The notes: a model not told the origin generated them from the letters alone. Counted from the first letter of the stretch, positions 25,964-35,062 are shown. The stretch: 47,905 nt of DNA from Clostridia bacterium (GCA_029256325.1 JAQSYD010000021.1:1-47905); one strand, 5' to 3'. Translations and numbers: made by a program.

Positions 25964-26524
25964 TTACTTATTATATTTGTTCATAGCTGTGTTTATACCG
26001 CTTTTAACAATTTCCTCTATGGCCGCTGCTGACTTTTTGACAGCCTCTTCCATCAGCGGTTTTTCCTCGCTATTGAATTTAGTCATAACATAATCTCCCA
26101 AATCCATATAAGTAGGCTGCTTTCCCACTCCAATTCTTACTCTTGGAAACTCCTGATTATTCAACAAGTATATAATATTGCGCATTCCGTTATGAGTACC
26201 GGAGCTGCCGTTAGGTCTAATCCTAACCTTGCCTACAGGCAAATCAATATCATCATAAATCACGATAAGGTTCTCTAGGGGCACCTTATAAAAGTTTACG
26301 ATGTCCATCACACTCTGACCGCTTAAATTCATATAGGTTTGGGGTTTAATCAGCAATATTTTTTCTCCCCCGATTGTTCCTTCTCCTATTACAGCCTTGT
26401 GCTTTATTTTATTAATTTTGATGTTATGCTGCTCTGCCAAATAGTCAACTGTAATAAAGCCAATGTTGTGCTTGGTCTGAGCATATCTTTCTCCAGGATT
26501 TCCCAATCCGACTATTACGTGCAT
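25964..26524 (-). CDS. pth: Peptidyl-tRNA hydrolase
   Basis: 186-aa enzyme that recycles peptidyl-tRNAs released from stalled ribosomes. The active-site blocks are intact: GLGNPGERYAQTKHNIGF contains the catalytic His20, IYDDIDLPVGKVRIRPNGSS holds the Asp, and GTHNGMRNII the tRNA-binding Asn. It stands between prs and mfd; the ctc/rplY gene found there in B. subtilis is missing. Confidence 0.98.
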   Translation of the reverse strand: MHVIVGLGNPGERYAQTKHNIGFITVDYLAEQHNIKINKIKHKAVIGEGTIGGEKILLIKPQTYMNLSGQSVMDIVNFYKVPLENLIVIYDDIDLPVGKVRIRPNGSSGTHNGMRNIIYLLNNQEFPRVRIGVGKQPTYMDLGDYVMTKFNSEEKPLMEEAVKKSAAAIEEIVKSGINTAMNKYNK

Positions 26525-26560
26525 GCTTATCTCTCCAATGAATATTTTCTAACGCATATA

Positions 26561-26581
26561 GCCGGGGAAAAGTTCCCCGGC
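26561..26581. repeat. GC-rich hairpin between prs and pth
   Basis: GCCGGGGAA AAG TTCCCCGGC, a perfect 9-bp stem. No T-run follows in the direction of transcription, so it is more likely an RNA-stability or processing element than a terminator. Confidence 0.5.
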
Positions 26582-26620
26582 ATTTTATCTTGTTCACATT
26601 ATTCACATTTATATTATAAC

Positions 26621-27568
26621 CTAATCAAACAGCTTACTTAAAGATAAACCTTCATAAATTCTCTTTATTGCCTCTGCCAACAGGGAAGCAACTGAGATGA
26701 TCTTAATTTTATCTGTCATCTGTTCTGGTGGTATAGGAATAGAGTTCGTTACAATCAATTCCTTTATAGATGGGTCTGCTATTCTTTCAAAAGCAGGACC
26801 TGACATAACAGCATGAGTACATGCTACATATACATCTCTTGCACCCATATTTTTAAGGGTCTTTGCAGCATTTACTACAGAGCCCGCAGTATCAATCATA
26901 TCATCAATGATGATACAGTTTTTGTCCATTACATCACCAATGATGTTCATAACCTCAGATACATTTGGCTTTGGTCTTCTTTTATCAATAATCGCTATTG
27001 GCACATCCAGTTTACCAGCAATATGTCTAGCTCTTGTCACTCCACCGACATCAGGTGATACAACAACGATATCATCCAGTTTTTTGTTTCTGAAGTAGTT
27101 TACAATGAGTGGTGCAGCATATAGATGGTCCACAGGAATATCGAAGAATCCCTGAATCTGAGCTGCATGCAAATCCATCGTTATTACTCTGTCTGCCCCT
27201 GCAGCTGTTATCAAATTAGCAATCAGCTTTGCAGAGATTGGATCTCTTGACTTTGCTTTTCTATCTTGTCTTGCATAGCCATAGAAAGGTATGACTGCAT
27301 TTATTCTGCCTGCTGATGCTCTTTTAAGGGCATCAATCATGATTAAAAGCTCTACAAGATTGTCATTTACAGGTGTGCATGTAGATTGTATTACAAATAC
27401 ATCTGCACCTCTTATTGATTCATAAATGCTTACTCCAATTTCTCCATTGCTAAAAGTACTTATCTGAGCATCCCCAACAGATATGCCTAGATTAAAGGCG
27501 ATATCCTTAGCCAATTCCTTATTGGCACTACCGCTGAGAATTTTAATGCTCTTACCATGTACATTCAT
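26621..27568 (-). CDS. prs: Ribose-phosphate pyrophosphokinase
   Basis: Class I PRPP synthetase (315 aa) making PRPP from ribose-5-phosphate and ATP for nucleotide, His, Trp and NAD synthesis. Signature segments: [58 protein letters not shown] and the PRPP loop [12 protein letters not shown]. Downstream of glmU in the ancestral order. The product feeds several neighbours: hpt, purR (which senses PRPP) and nadC. Confidence 0.98.
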   Translation of the reverse strand: MNVHGKSIKILSGSANKELAKDIAFNLGISVGDAQISTFSNGEIGVSIYESIRGADVFVIQSTCTPVNDNLVELLIMIDALKRASAGRINAVIPFYGYARQDRKAKSRDPISAKLIANLITAAGADRVITMDLHAAQIQGFFDIPVDHLYAAPLIVNYFRNKKLDDIVVVSPDVGGVTRARHIAGKLDVPIAIIDKRRPKPNVSEVMNIIGDVMDKNCIIIDDMIDTAGSVVNAAKTLKNMGARDVYVACTHAVMSGPAFERIADPSIKELIVTNSIPIPPEQMTDKIKIISVASLLAEAIKRIYEGLSLSKLFD

Positions 27569-27628
27569 TTAATAGAAACCTCCCAAAAATTATTCTTTAG
27601 ATATTAGAACTATGATATTTAATTTATG

Positions 27629-28993
27629 TTATTTAAATTTTTTCATCCAATCTTCTTTGTTTTCCTGTCTGGCTCTTCCTATTGACAAACTGCCCTCAGG
27701 CACATCCTTTGTTATAGTAGTACCCGCCGCTATATAGCTGTCTTTCTTGACTGTAACAGGTGCAACAAGATTTACGTTGCAGCCTACAAAGCAGTTATCC
27801 TCTACTGTTGATCTGCTTTTTTTCTTACCGTCATAATTAACAAACACGACTCCACAGCCAAGATTTACATTGCTGCCCACATCTGCATCCCCTACATAAG
27901 TCAAATGTGACGCTTTGGAGTGATCTCCAAAATTTGAATTCTTCATCTCGACGAAATCGCCTATTTTGGCATGTTTGCCTATGACATTACCCGGCCTTAG
28001 ATACGCAAAAGGACCTACTGTTGTTGCCTCTCCAACCTTACTATCTATCATTACAGAATTTTGAGCAACAACACCCTTATCCAATACACTGTTTATTATT
28101 CTTGTATTTGGTCCAAGAATACAGTCTTCATCAATCACTGTGTTCCCTTCTAAAATACATCCCGGATATATTGTAACATCTCTGGAAATTTTTACAGTTT
28201 TATCTATATAGGTATTATTGACATCCATGATAGTAACGCCTGCCAGCATATGTGACTTTAGTATCCTGCTTTTCATTATTTCTGTCGCATCTGATAGCTG
28301 CAGCTTATTGTTAACGCCCATAATCTCAGTAGGATCGTTTGTCTTAAAAGCAGCTATGCCATATCCCGCTGCCTTTATTATTTGCAAAGCATCTGTAAGA
28401 TAATACTCACCTTGAGCATTATTATTCGTGAGCTTCTTCAATGCCTTTTTTAGCTCTGTGCCCTTGAAAAAATACATGCCGGAATTAATTTCCTTTATAT
28501 TTTTTACATCCGGGCTTGCATCCTTGTCTTCTACAATAGCTTCTATCAAGCATTTTTGATCTCTAAGGATTCTGCCATAGCCTGCAGGATCATCTAAATC
28601 TGCAGTGAGCACTGTTACGCCATAATTTCCTGCTTTATGAAATTGGTACATTTCATTTATTTTTTCAGCTGAAACCAATGGTGTATCCCCATACAGCACC
28701 AAAATATCACCATCATTAATATATTCATCAGCCTGCATTACCGCATGTCCAGTGCCTAACTGCTGTTCCTGCATAACAAATTTGACATCTTTAATAGTTT
28801 CTCTTACTTTGTCCGCTCCATGACCTATAACAACTACAGGTTCTTTACATCCAATTTCCTTAGCACAATTTATTACATGTTCAACCATTGTAAGACCGCA
28901 TAGCTTGTGAAGCACCTTTGGGACCTTTGAATACATTCTTTTCCCTTCACCGGCAGCAAGTATAATGGCGGTAATATTGTATACATTATTCAA
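27629..28993 (-). CDS. glmU: Bifunctional GlmU: GlcN-1-P acetyltransferase / GlcNAc-1-P uridylyltransferase
   Basis: 454 aa. The N-terminal nucleotidyltransferase has LAAGEGKRMYSKVPKVLHKL at residues 12-31 and the VLYGDTPL metal site. From about 255 the left-handed beta-helix acetyltransferase follows, with hexapeptide repeats and the catalytic-His region RPGNVIGKHAKIGDFVEMKN. It makes UDP-GlcNAc for peptidoglycan. The start is TTG 28993 (GAGGTG five bases upstream). A consensus promoter at 29019-29046 makes it the first gene of a glmU-prs-pth-mfd-prsA unit. Confidence 0.98.
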   Translation of the reverse strand: MNNVYNITAIILAAGEGKRMYSKVPKVLHKLCGLTMVEHVINCAKEIGCKEPVVVIGHGADKVRETIKDVKFVMQEQQLGTGHAVMQADEYINDGDILVLYGDTPLVSAEKINEMYQFHKAGNYGVTVLTADLDDPAGYGRILRDQKCLIEAIVEDKDASPDVKNIKEINSGMYFFKGTELKKALKKLTNNNAQGEYYLTDALQIIKAAGYGIAAFKTNDPTEIMGVNNKLQLSDATEIMKSRILKSHMLAGVTIMDVNNTYIDKTVKISRDVTIYPGCILEGNTVIDEDCILGPNTRIINSVLDKGVVAQNSVMIDSKVGEATTVGPFAYLRPGNVIGKHAKIGDFVEMKNSNFGDHSKASHLTYVGDADVGSNVNLGCGVVFVNYDGKKKSRSTVEDNCFVGCNVNLVAPVTVKKDSYIAAGTTITKDVPEGSLSIGRARQENKEDWMKKFK

Positions 28994-29018
28994 GTTATCA
29001 CCTCTATTATATATTTTT

Positions 29019-29046
29019 TTAATATTCCTGTATATAATCTTGTCAA
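29019..29046 (-). promoter_or_regulatory. Sigma-A-type promoter of glmU
   Basis: Minus strand TTGACA, 16-base spacer, TATTAA; located between the nadC terminator and glmU. Confidence 0.7.
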
Positions 29047-29123
29047 ATTATCTGCAAACCACTTATATTTTAATATATATGCTGTATTTGAGCAAATCAA
29101 TTTTATTTAACCTTGGAACAAAC

Positions 29124-29167
29124 AAAAAAAGTTTAATGATAAGCTTTTAAGCTGCTTATCATTAAAC
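29124..29167 (-). terminator. Terminator of the nadABC operon
   Basis: Minus strand GTTTAATGATAAGC, 9-nt loop, GCTTATCATTAAAC followed by seven T. The 14-bp stem is perfect. Confidence 0.93.
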
Positions 29168-29170
29168 TCA

Positions 29171-30013
29171 CTATATAAATCTTAAACTAATGTCCATGGC
29201 TGAAACAGAGTGGGTAAGTGCGCCTACCGAGATAATATCAACCCCTGTCTGAGCTATTGCTTTAGCACTTCTGTCCCCTTCCAAGGCTACATTTCCAGAG
29301 GCCTCCAGCAAAGCTTTGCCCTTTGCAAGCTGCACAGCCTCCCGCATCATCTCTAAGGGCATATTATCCAGCATAATAATATCCGCACCAGCCTGCAAGG
29401 CTTCCTTTAGCTGCTCCAGAGATTCTACCTCAACTTCAATTTTAAGCGCATGGGATAGCTTTTCCCTAGCTGCTTTTACTGCAGGTGTAATTCCACCTGC
29501 TGCCTTTATATGATTATCCTTTATAAGCACCAGGTCGGATAAATTAAACCTGTGATTGTGACATCCCCCAGTTAATACTGCATATTTGTCCAGGATTCTT
29601 AATCCAGGTATGGTTTTTCTTGTATCCACTACTCTAGCTGTGGTGCCCTGAACAGCTTCTGCATATTTATTTGCAGCCGTTGCAATACCGGACATTCTTT
29701 GCAGCATATTTAGCGAAACTCTTTCACCTTTGAGTATACTTCTGGCTGAACCACTTATTTTAGCAAGGATATCGCCTTTTTGTACTTTCTGACCATCTGC
29801 CATCATTATTTCAAAATCAATAGAGCTATCCATGATTTCAAAAACCCTTTTGCATATCTCTATTCCACATACAATGCCTTGCTCCTTCGCAATAAAATTT
29901 CCCTTTATTGCAGCTTCAGAGGGTATTGTTGAATCTGTTGTAACATCTCCCCAACCCAGATCTTCTTCCAAAGCACCCTTTATAATTTTATCAACGGTAA
30001 GCATTTCCAACAT
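29171..30013 (-). CDS. nadC: Nicotinate-nucleotide pyrophosphorylase (quinolinate PRTase)
   Basis: 280-aa type II PRTase converting quinolinate and PRPP to nicotinate mononucleotide. Characteristic blocks are EDLGWGDVTTDSTIP near residues 15-29, RMSGIATAANKYAEAV, VVDTRKTIPGLRILDKYAV, GGCHNHRFNLSDLVLIKDNH and IMLDNMPLEMMREAV. Third gene of nadA-nadB-nadC, 24 bases after nadB. Confidence 0.98.
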   Translation of the reverse strand: MLEMLTVDKIIKGALEEDLGWGDVTTDSTIPSEAAIKGNFIAKEQGIVCGIEICKRVFEIMDSSIDFEIMMADGQKVQKGDILAKISGSARSILKGERVSLNMLQRMSGIATAANKYAEAVQGTTARVVDTRKTIPGLRILDKYAVLTGGCHNHRFNLSDLVLIKDNHIKAAGGITPAVKAAREKLSHALKIEVEVESLEQLKEALQAGADIIMLDNMPLEMMREAVQLAKGKALLEASGNVALEGDRSAKAIAQTGVDIISVGALTHSVSAMDISLRFI

Positions 30014-30037
30014 AATAACTCTGCCTCCAGTTTATTA

Positions 30038-31573
30038 TCAATCTATTCTATAGTGGCTTCCGACACTCTCTTTTCTTCGGATTGCTGACTTAAGTATCAA
30101 AGCAGCTATATAGGAAATATTTATTGTTTCCATAGCGGCTGCCGTTTCCATGCTGCTGCTTTCCAACTGCTCAATAAATTCATTAATCTGGCTCAATGCC
30201 ATGGTCATATCCTTTTCATTTCGCTCAATACCCGCATGATCATTCATCAACTTTTTTATGCTTTCTTTTATAGCTTCTGCGTCAACTGTTGCTGTAGCAT
30301 GTCTTTCGTTGACGATATCAGGCATTGCGGCATGCATTTGATTTAGTGTAGCATTTATTTCTTCCGCACATCTTCTACCAAAAACCAAGCCTTCCAACAA
30401 AGAATTGCTGGCCAATCTGTTTGCGCCATGAACGCCGGTATTTGCAGCTTCACCGCATGCATATACCCCTTGGATATTGGTTCTACCCCATAAATCTGTT
30501 TTTATTCCTCCCATGAAGTAATGCTGCACGGGACAAACCGGTATAAACTGCTTTGTGATGTCAATGCCTTTTTCCAAGCAATGCCCATAGATATTCGGAA
30601 AACGCTTTTTGATATGCTCCGGTTCTTTATGGGTAACATCCAAATAAACAAAGTTGCTTTGCGTTTTCTTCATTTCTGCAAATATAGCCCGTGCTACAAT
30701 ATCCCTCGGAGCCACCTCTGCCATTTCATGATACTCAGGCATAAATCTTTTGCCTTCTATATTTCGCAGTATTCCACCTTCACCTCTGACAGCTTCAGAA
30801 ATTAAAAATTTGTTTTCTTCCACATTCTCGCTGTACATTGCAGTTGGATGAAACTGTACAAATTCCATATCCGTAAGCTCTGCGCCTGCGCGGTATGTCA
30901 TTGCAATTCCGTCACCCGTTATCACTGTTGCGTTGGTGGTATTTTTATAAACCTGCCCAATACCTCCGCTGGCAAAAATGATTGCTTTGCTCATAACAAA
31001 CTTATATTCATTCTCATGCTGCACCAAGAGCCCTGCATATCGTCCCTTCACAGTTGCGATATCCACTGCAAAGCAATTCTCAATGATTGCTATATTGTCT
31101 CTTCTCCTGCATTCTCTTAATAAAGAATCCACTAATTCTCTGCCTGTGGCGTCGCCAAGGGCATGAATGATACGAAATCTTCTGTGACCGCCCTCTCTGG
31201 TAGTCGTCAAGGTACCATCAGGATTCCTATCAAAATTCGTACCTATATTGCACAGGTTTTCAACATCTCCCGGTGCTTGTTCCACAAGGATGGATACCGC
31301 TTCATTGTCACATTGTCCCGCACCTGCCTTAATGGTATCCTCAAAATGATATTCGGGAAGATCACCTTCTCCCACGGCTGCAGCTATACCACCCTGCGCC
31401 AGATAGGAATTGTTTTCGTCCATGGATTCCTTGCTTATGATAAATACCTTTTTACTCTTATCAAGATTAATAGCGGAGTACAACCCTGCAACTCCGCTTC
31501 CTACGATAATGACATCACATATTTCTTTTTTCAAATGATTAATATCAAAATTAGCTAAATATCTAAGAGGCAT
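30038..31573 (-). CDS. nadB: L-aspartate oxidase
   Basis: 511-aa FAD enzyme oxidising L-aspartate to iminoaspartate. The dinucleotide fold DVIIVGSGVAGLYSAINL is near residues 20-37, SYLAQGGIAAAVG follows, QFHPTAMY is in the capping domain, and the FAD-binding block ends YACGEAANTGVHGANRLASN. In an anaerobe fumarate is the likely electron acceptor, an inference from the family. It passes iminoaspartate directly to NadA, encoded just upstream. Confidence 0.97.
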   Translation of the reverse strand: MPLRYLANFDINHLKKEICDVIIVGSGVAGLYSAINLDKSKKVFIISKESMDENNSYLAQGGIAAAVGEGDLPEYHFEDTIKAGAGQCDNEAVSILVEQAPGDVENLCNIGTNFDRNPDGTLTTTREGGHRRFRIIHALGDATGRELVDSLLRECRRRDNIAIIENCFAVDIATVKGRYAGLLVQHENEYKFVMSKAIIFASGGIGQVYKNTTNATVITGDGIAMTYRAGAELTDMEFVQFHPTAMYSENVEENKFLISEAVRGEGGILRNIEGKRFMPEYHEMAEVAPRDIVARAIFAEMKKTQSNFVYLDVTHKEPEHIKKRFPNIYGHCLEKGIDITKQFIPVCPVQHYFMGGIKTDLWGRTNIQGVYACGEAANTGVHGANRLASNSLLEGLVFGRRCAEEINATLNQMHAAMPDIVNERHATATVDAEAIKESIKKLMNDHAGIERNEKDMTMALSQINEFIEQLESSSMETAAAMETINISYIAALILKSAIRRKESVGSHYRID

Positions 31574-31619
31574 TCAGCTCTCCCCCTTAACTGTGACTCA
31601 ATTTATGCATTTCTTCGCT

Positions 31620-32531
31620 TTAGTTGATTTTAAGCATTTCTTCCAAGGACTTCAAAGCCTTCTGCCTAATATCCTCTTCAACAGTAATTTCATGCTGCAT
31701 ATTCAACAGCGCAAGATATACATCCTGTAGTCTTGTTTTTTTCATATTCTGGCAAACAAGTCCCGGTGACAGCAAGTAGAATTTCTTGTCCGGATTTTCC
31801 TTCTTCAGGATGTGTAGTACGCCTTCCTCTGTTCCAATTATAATATCCTTTTCAGGTATTTCTCTTGCCTGCTTGATTATTTCAGAGGTACTGCCTAGAA
31901 AATCTGCCAAGGCTTGAACCTCAGGCTCGCATTCCGGGTGCACCAATAGCTTTGCATTGGGATGCAATTCTTTTATTTTTTTGACTTCATCCACTCTTAC
32001 TCTCTTATGAGTGATGCAGAAGCCCTTCCATAATATCATTTCTTTATCCTTGACCTGTTTTGCTATGTAACTGCCCAGATTTTGATCTGGTGCGAATATA
32101 ATCTGTTTATTCTTTACGCTTTCCACAACCTTCACTGCATTGGAAGAAGTGCAGCAAATATCCGCCTCCGCTTTAACCTCAGCGGAAGAGTTTACATAGC
32201 ATACTACCGCCGCTTCAGGGTATTTTGCTTTCATTTCTCTCAAGCGGTCTGCCGTTACCATCTCAGCCATTGGACAGCCTGCATCTCTTGCCGGAAGCAG
32301 CACTGTTTTATCTGGCGATAGTATTTTGGCGCTTTCTGCCATAAAGTGTACGCCGCAAAAAACGATAACTCTGTGACTGGTATTGGCTGCATGCTTGCTC
32401 AAAGCAAAGCTATCACCCACTACGTCTGCAATTTCCTGTATCTCAGGCACTTGATAATTGTGTGCTAGAATAATTGCATCTCTCTCTTTTTTCAGTTTTA
32501 CTATTTCATCTATTAATTGCTTTTGTTCCAT
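31620..32531 (-). CDS. nadA: Quinolinate synthase A
   Basis: 303-aa [4Fe-4S] enzyme condensing iminoaspartate with dihydroxyacetone phosphate to quinolinate. The three cluster cysteines sit in [23 protein letters not shown] and [10 protein letters not shown]; substrate-binding [19 protein letters not shown] is near residues 23-41. Oxygen sensitivity is expected. First gene of the nad operon, with promoter at 32602-32630. I did not find a convincing NiaR operator. Confidence 0.98.
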   Translation of the reverse strand: MEQKQLIDEIVKLKKERDAIILAHNYQVPEIQEIADVVGDSFALSKHAANTSHRVIVFCGVHFMAESAKILSPDKTVLLPARDAGCPMAEMVTADRLREMKAKYPEAAVVCYVNSSAEVKAEADICCTSSNAVKVVESVKNKQIIFAPDQNLGSYIAKQVKDKEMILWKGFCITHKRVRVDEVKKIKELHPNAKLLVHPECEPEVQALADFLGSTSEIIKQAREIPEKDIIIGTEEGVLHILKKENPDKKFYLLSPGLVCQNMKKTRLQDVYLALLNMQHEITVEEDIRQKALKSLEEMLKIN

Positions 32532-32601
32532 TTCTACCCTACCTTTTATACTTTAGCTTATGTACACAAAAAATTACCACTTAACTACCATATTAATACT
32601 G

Positions 32602-32630
32602 AATATAACACTTATTATGAGCTTTTTCAA
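32602..32630 (-). promoter_or_regulatory. Sigma-A-type promoter of nadABC
   Basis: Minus strand TTGAAA, 17-base spacer, TATATT, about 70 bases upstream of nadA. Confidence 0.65.
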
Positions 32631-32720
32631 CAATAAATGAGGGAGGCTATTAGACAAATAATTAACGAATTTTATTAATTTCTTATACTATAATGCCCTA
32701 TTTTTCCACCTAAATACAAA

Positions 32721-32809
32721 CAAAACAAAAGCCTATGCATATATTTCTCTAAAGCATGTCAGCTAGTTTACAATAATTCAAACATGCTTAATCGAAAATA
32801 TACATAGGC
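32721..32809 (-). terminator. Long composite hairpin with T-run after the Met-rich gene
   Basis: GCCTATG at 32731 pairs with CATAGGC at 32803-32809. Inner AAATAT-type and AAGCATGT / ACATGCTT arms extend it to a stem-loop of about 79 nt. On the minus strand TTTTGTTTTG follows, so it can terminate the Met-rich gene, but the size and nesting resemble the other intergenic palindromes here. Confidence 0.55.
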
Positions 32810-32853
32810 AAGTATTTTAGTCCATATTTCAGCTTTATAAAGCCTATTATAGA

Positions 32854-33303
32854 CTATTTCTTATGGTATGGGAAAAATGGAGGCCAGAAATAGGGATATG
32901 GATTCTTTTTAAAATATTTCTTGTAATACTTTTCTGGCAGATAAAAATCATCAGAATCAAAGTCAAAGCTGCTATCCTCGCTGAATTCATCCCACTCATC
33001 ATACCAATCCTTAATTCTCATGTCTTCTCCCTGCATGTTTGGCATTTGCATATAAGGCTGAGGCCACATAGGCTGCTGCATCATGGGTCCTCCCATCATA
33101 GGCATTGGCATTTGCTGCATCATAGGTCCTCCCATCATAGGACACTGGTGTGCCATAGGGCAGTGGTGCATCATAGGACAGCCGTTTTGCTTAGGTCCAT
33201 AATATTGTTTATTCTGAGACGGCATCTCCATATAGTCCTTATCCATTTCTTCCATTTCTGCATGTTTTTCCTTTTTCTCATGGTCACGCTTCCTGTCTGA
33301 CAT
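32854..33303 (-). CDS. Methionine-rich small protein of unknown function
   Basis: I do not recognise a family. 149 aa in three zones: a charged N-terminus (residues 1-35, KRDHEKKEKHAEMEEMDKDY), a centre of Met/Pro/Gln with Cys-Pro-Met and His (CPMMHHCPMAHQCPMM, then two MMGGPMMQQ units), and an acidic then aromatic tail (DEFSEDSSFDFDSDDFYLPE; YFWPPFFPYHKK). No signal peptide or membrane helix. Composition recalls spore coat proteins, and the Met/His/Cys cluster could bind copper(I) or another soft metal; both are inferences. AAGGAGG precedes the ATG. A 29-bp DNA repeat encodes the duplicated unit. It sits between spoVG and nadA. Confidence 0.8.
   Translation of the reverse strand: MSDRKRDHEKKEKHAEMEEMDKDYMEMPSQNKQYYGPKQNGCPMMHHCPMAHQCPMMGGPMMQQMPMPMMGGPMMQQPMWPQPYMQMPNMQGEDMRIKDWYDEWDEFSEDSSFDFDSDDFYLPEKYYKKYFKKNPYPYFWPPFFPYHKK
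33074..33141 (-). repeat. Direct repeat inside the Met-rich gene
   Basis: Two 29-bp copies (33074-33102 and 33113-33141) differ at one base and are offset by 39 bp, thirteen codons, so the frame is kept. They encode the repeated MMGGPMMQQ segment. Confidence 0.85.
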
Positions 33304-33339
33304 AGCTTTACCTCCTTATATTATGCTAAAGAAAAATGC

Positions 33340-33483
33340 GCTATCTATATAAACCGCACTGTTTTTCCTTGAATAGCTCTAGTACTTTATAAGCTATGGT
33401 TATTCGTGCGATTTACAAATGGCAGTAAACGCTTCATGCTTATTTTTCAAAACATAATGTAAAGCATGAAATATATAGCTAAT
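33340..33483. repeat. Dispersed intergenic element with inverted ends, copy 2
   Basis: Ends match the 14212 copy (GCTATCTATATAAACCGC on the left, GCATGAAATATATAGCTAAT on the right). The hairpin TTCATGCTT / AAGCATGAA near the right end replaces TTTCCTGCTAA / TTAGCACGAAA of copy 1, so the pairing persists although the bases differ. The interior has diverged. Confidence 0.5.
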
Positions 33484-33695
33484 ATATTAAATATATATAA
33501 ATTGTACTTGCCGATTATTACTTGCAGCGCAAATTAACTTTTTGCTGTAGAGCTATGACTATTTATACATAACATGTATATACATCACATTGAAATTTCT
33601 AGTTTTAATGAAATTATCAATGTAAATTTATGCATGCATACGGAGCATCTTTTTCTTTATAAGATTATTGTTTAGAACCACCTATTTTGGGCATT

Positions 33696-33726
33696 AAAAA
33701 AGAGAGCAACATAGTTTGCCCTCTCA
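33696..33726 (-). terminator. Terminator of spoVG
   Basis: Minus strand GAGAGGGCAA, short loop, TTGCTCTC followed by TTTTTT. Confidence 0.85.
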
Positions 33727-33775
33727 ATTGTTTACATTTGAAAATCAATGGCTCTGTCATTGATTAACCTATAAA

Positions 33776-34054
33776 CTATACCTGCTCTGGTTCACTTTCA
33801 CTCTTTGCTTTTTCATATCCTTCCAAGATAGCGGTTTGCAGCCTTTCTCTTGTTGTAGAGTTAATTGGATGTGCTATATCCTTGAACTCTCCATCCGGCG
33901 TTTTTCTACTCGGCATAGCGATGAATAAGCCCTCTTGGCCTTCTATAACCTTGATGTCATGAACAACAAATTCATTGTCAAAGGTTACTGAAACAACAGC
34001 TTTCATCTTGCCTTCAGCGTTTACTCTTCTCACTCTTACGTCTGTTATTTGCAT
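33776..34054 (-). CDS. spoVG: Septation/sporulation regulator SpoVG
   Basis: 92-aa nucleic-acid-binding regulator. [20 protein letters not shown], the VVHDIKV strand and [21 protein letters not shown] are the SpoVG core, and the C-terminal helix [18 protein letters not shown] is complete. GGAAGGTGGTGA precedes the ATG. Transcription from a sigma-H promoter (34099-34127), as known in B. subtilis, would switch it on at the onset of sporulation. Order purR-spoVG-...-glmU is ancestral, but nadABC and the Met-rich gene now intervene before glmU. Confidence 0.98.
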   Translation of the reverse strand: MQITDVRVRRVNAEGKMKAVVSVTFDNEFVVHDIKVIEGQEGLFIAMPSRKTPDGEFKDIAHPINSTTRERLQTAILEGYEKAKSESEPEQV

Positions 34055-34098
34055 ATTAGCTCACCACCTTCCGTCATAACATTTTGTCATTTGTATAA

Positions 34099-34127
34099 TT
34101 ATTCTCTACTTTATATTATAATCCTTC
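34099..34127 (-). promoter_or_regulatory. Sigma-H promoter of spoVG
   Basis: Minus strand GAAGGATTA, 11-base spacer, AGAGAATAA; both boxes fit the sigma-H consensus RnAGGAwww / RnnGAATww. It lies 45-73 bases upstream of the spoVG ATG. Confidence 0.75.
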
Positions 34128-34237
34128 TTCATTCGTAAATTTTCTGAAAATTTATCAGAGCTGAAAATTAAATAGTTCTCTGTGTTAATATCTCACTATT
34201 TACCAATTAATATGCAAGCTTTATTTACATTGCAGAA

Positions 34238-35047
34238 TTATTTTATACCAGGGACGATATCTATTGTTTTAGCAATTTCATCTACATCATTTAAGATTAA
34301 AAGTGAAACATAATCTTCAATCACCTTATGGTCAGGCTCTGCTGTACTCATGATTACGCCTGTTCCTACGACTTCAGCTTTAAATTCCTGCATTAAGTCC
34401 TTTAAGCCCTTAATTGTGCTTCCCGCCTTCATAAAGTCATCGATTATGATGACTTTGGCTCCTTCCTTTATGGAACGTTTAGATACTGACATTGTTTGAA
34501 TTTTTTTTGAACCTGATACATAATTTACGCTGATAGTTGAACCTTCTGTCACTCTATTGCCCGTCCTAGCAATGACCAGGGGTATGTTCATGGCACGTGC
34601 CGTCATGATTGCCGGCGTTATTCCCTTCGTCTCAATGGTTACGATGTAATCCGCACTTTTTTCCTTAAAGCAGCTTGCAAATATCCTGCCTATAGTTGAA
34701 ACTTGATCTGCATCACCTAAAATATCAGACATATAAATAAAACTTCCTGGAATTATTCTGCTTGGCTCCTCTAGTTCGCTGCATAGCTTCTTTAAAAAGT
34801 CCACGCTCTGCTCTACTGTAAGTATTGGCTTGTATTTAACACCGCCTAAGGCACCGGGAATTGTCTCAATTTCACCTAGAGAAAGGCATTCTATTATTTT
34901 TCTGGCTGCGCTGATGTCTTCGCTAATCGTTGACTTCGCTGCGTTTAACAACTCACTGAAACGATTAAGGGTAATTACTTCATTTGGATTATCACTTAAT
35001 ATTTTAATTAGAGCTACTACTCTTTCGTTTTTCTTGAATTTATCCAT
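34238..35047 (-). CDS. purR: Purine operon repressor PurR
   Basis: 269-aa Firmicute PurR: an N-terminal winged helix (ERVVALIKILSDNPNEVITL, KSTISEDISAAR) joined to a PRTase-fold effector domain with the PRPP loop VIIIDDFMKAGSTIKGL. PRPP relieves repression of purine genes. The PRTase fold is regulatory, not catalytic, in the known proteins. GGGGGAAG precedes ATG 35047 and a PurBox-like half-site overlaps the leader. It is divergent from murC and upstream of spoVG. Confidence 0.97.
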   Translation of the reverse strand: MDKFKKNERVVALIKILSDNPNEVITLNRFSELLNAAKSTISEDISAARKIIECLSLGEIETIPGALGGVKYKPILTVEQSVDFLKKLCSELEEPSRIIPGSFIYMSDILGDADQVSTIGRIFASCFKEKSADYIVTIETKGITPAIMTARAMNIPLVIARTGNRVTEGSTISVNYVSGSKKIQTMSVSKRSIKEGAKVIIIDDFMKAGSTIKGLKDLMQEFKAEVVGTGVIMSTAEPDHKVIEDYVSLLILNDVDEIAKTIDIVPGIK

Positions 35048-35062
35048 TTTCTACTTCCCCCG

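Larger units (their letters stand above)
32532..32853. other. Gene-free gap between the Met-rich gene and nadA
   Basis: Contains the nadA promoter (32602-32630) and the long hairpin/terminator at 32721-32809. The remainder is AT-rich with no coding signal that I can support. Confidence 0.7.
33304..33775. other. Gene-free gap between spoVG and the Met-rich gene
   Basis: Contains the second copy of the inverted-end element (33340-33483), a palindrome near 33588-33622 (ACATTGAAATTTC with GAAATTATCAATGT) and the spoVG terminator. No coding signal seen. Confidence 0.6.

Noticed and set aside
32532-32600. NiaR operator in the nadA leader
   Set aside because: Only a short TGTACA is present; no extended palindrome of the NiaR type.
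32863-33300. 145-codon plus-strand frame, His/Leu/Arg rich, opposite the Met-rich gene
   Set aside because: Antisense shadow of repeated ATG/CAT-rich codons; no ribosome site, and the minus-strand frame has AAGGAGG at its start and the expected operon direction.
33304-33320. CATAATATA before the Met-rich gene as a sigma-K -10 box
   Set aside because: It fits CATAnnnTA but would place the transcript start inside the ribosome site, and no -35 partner is present.
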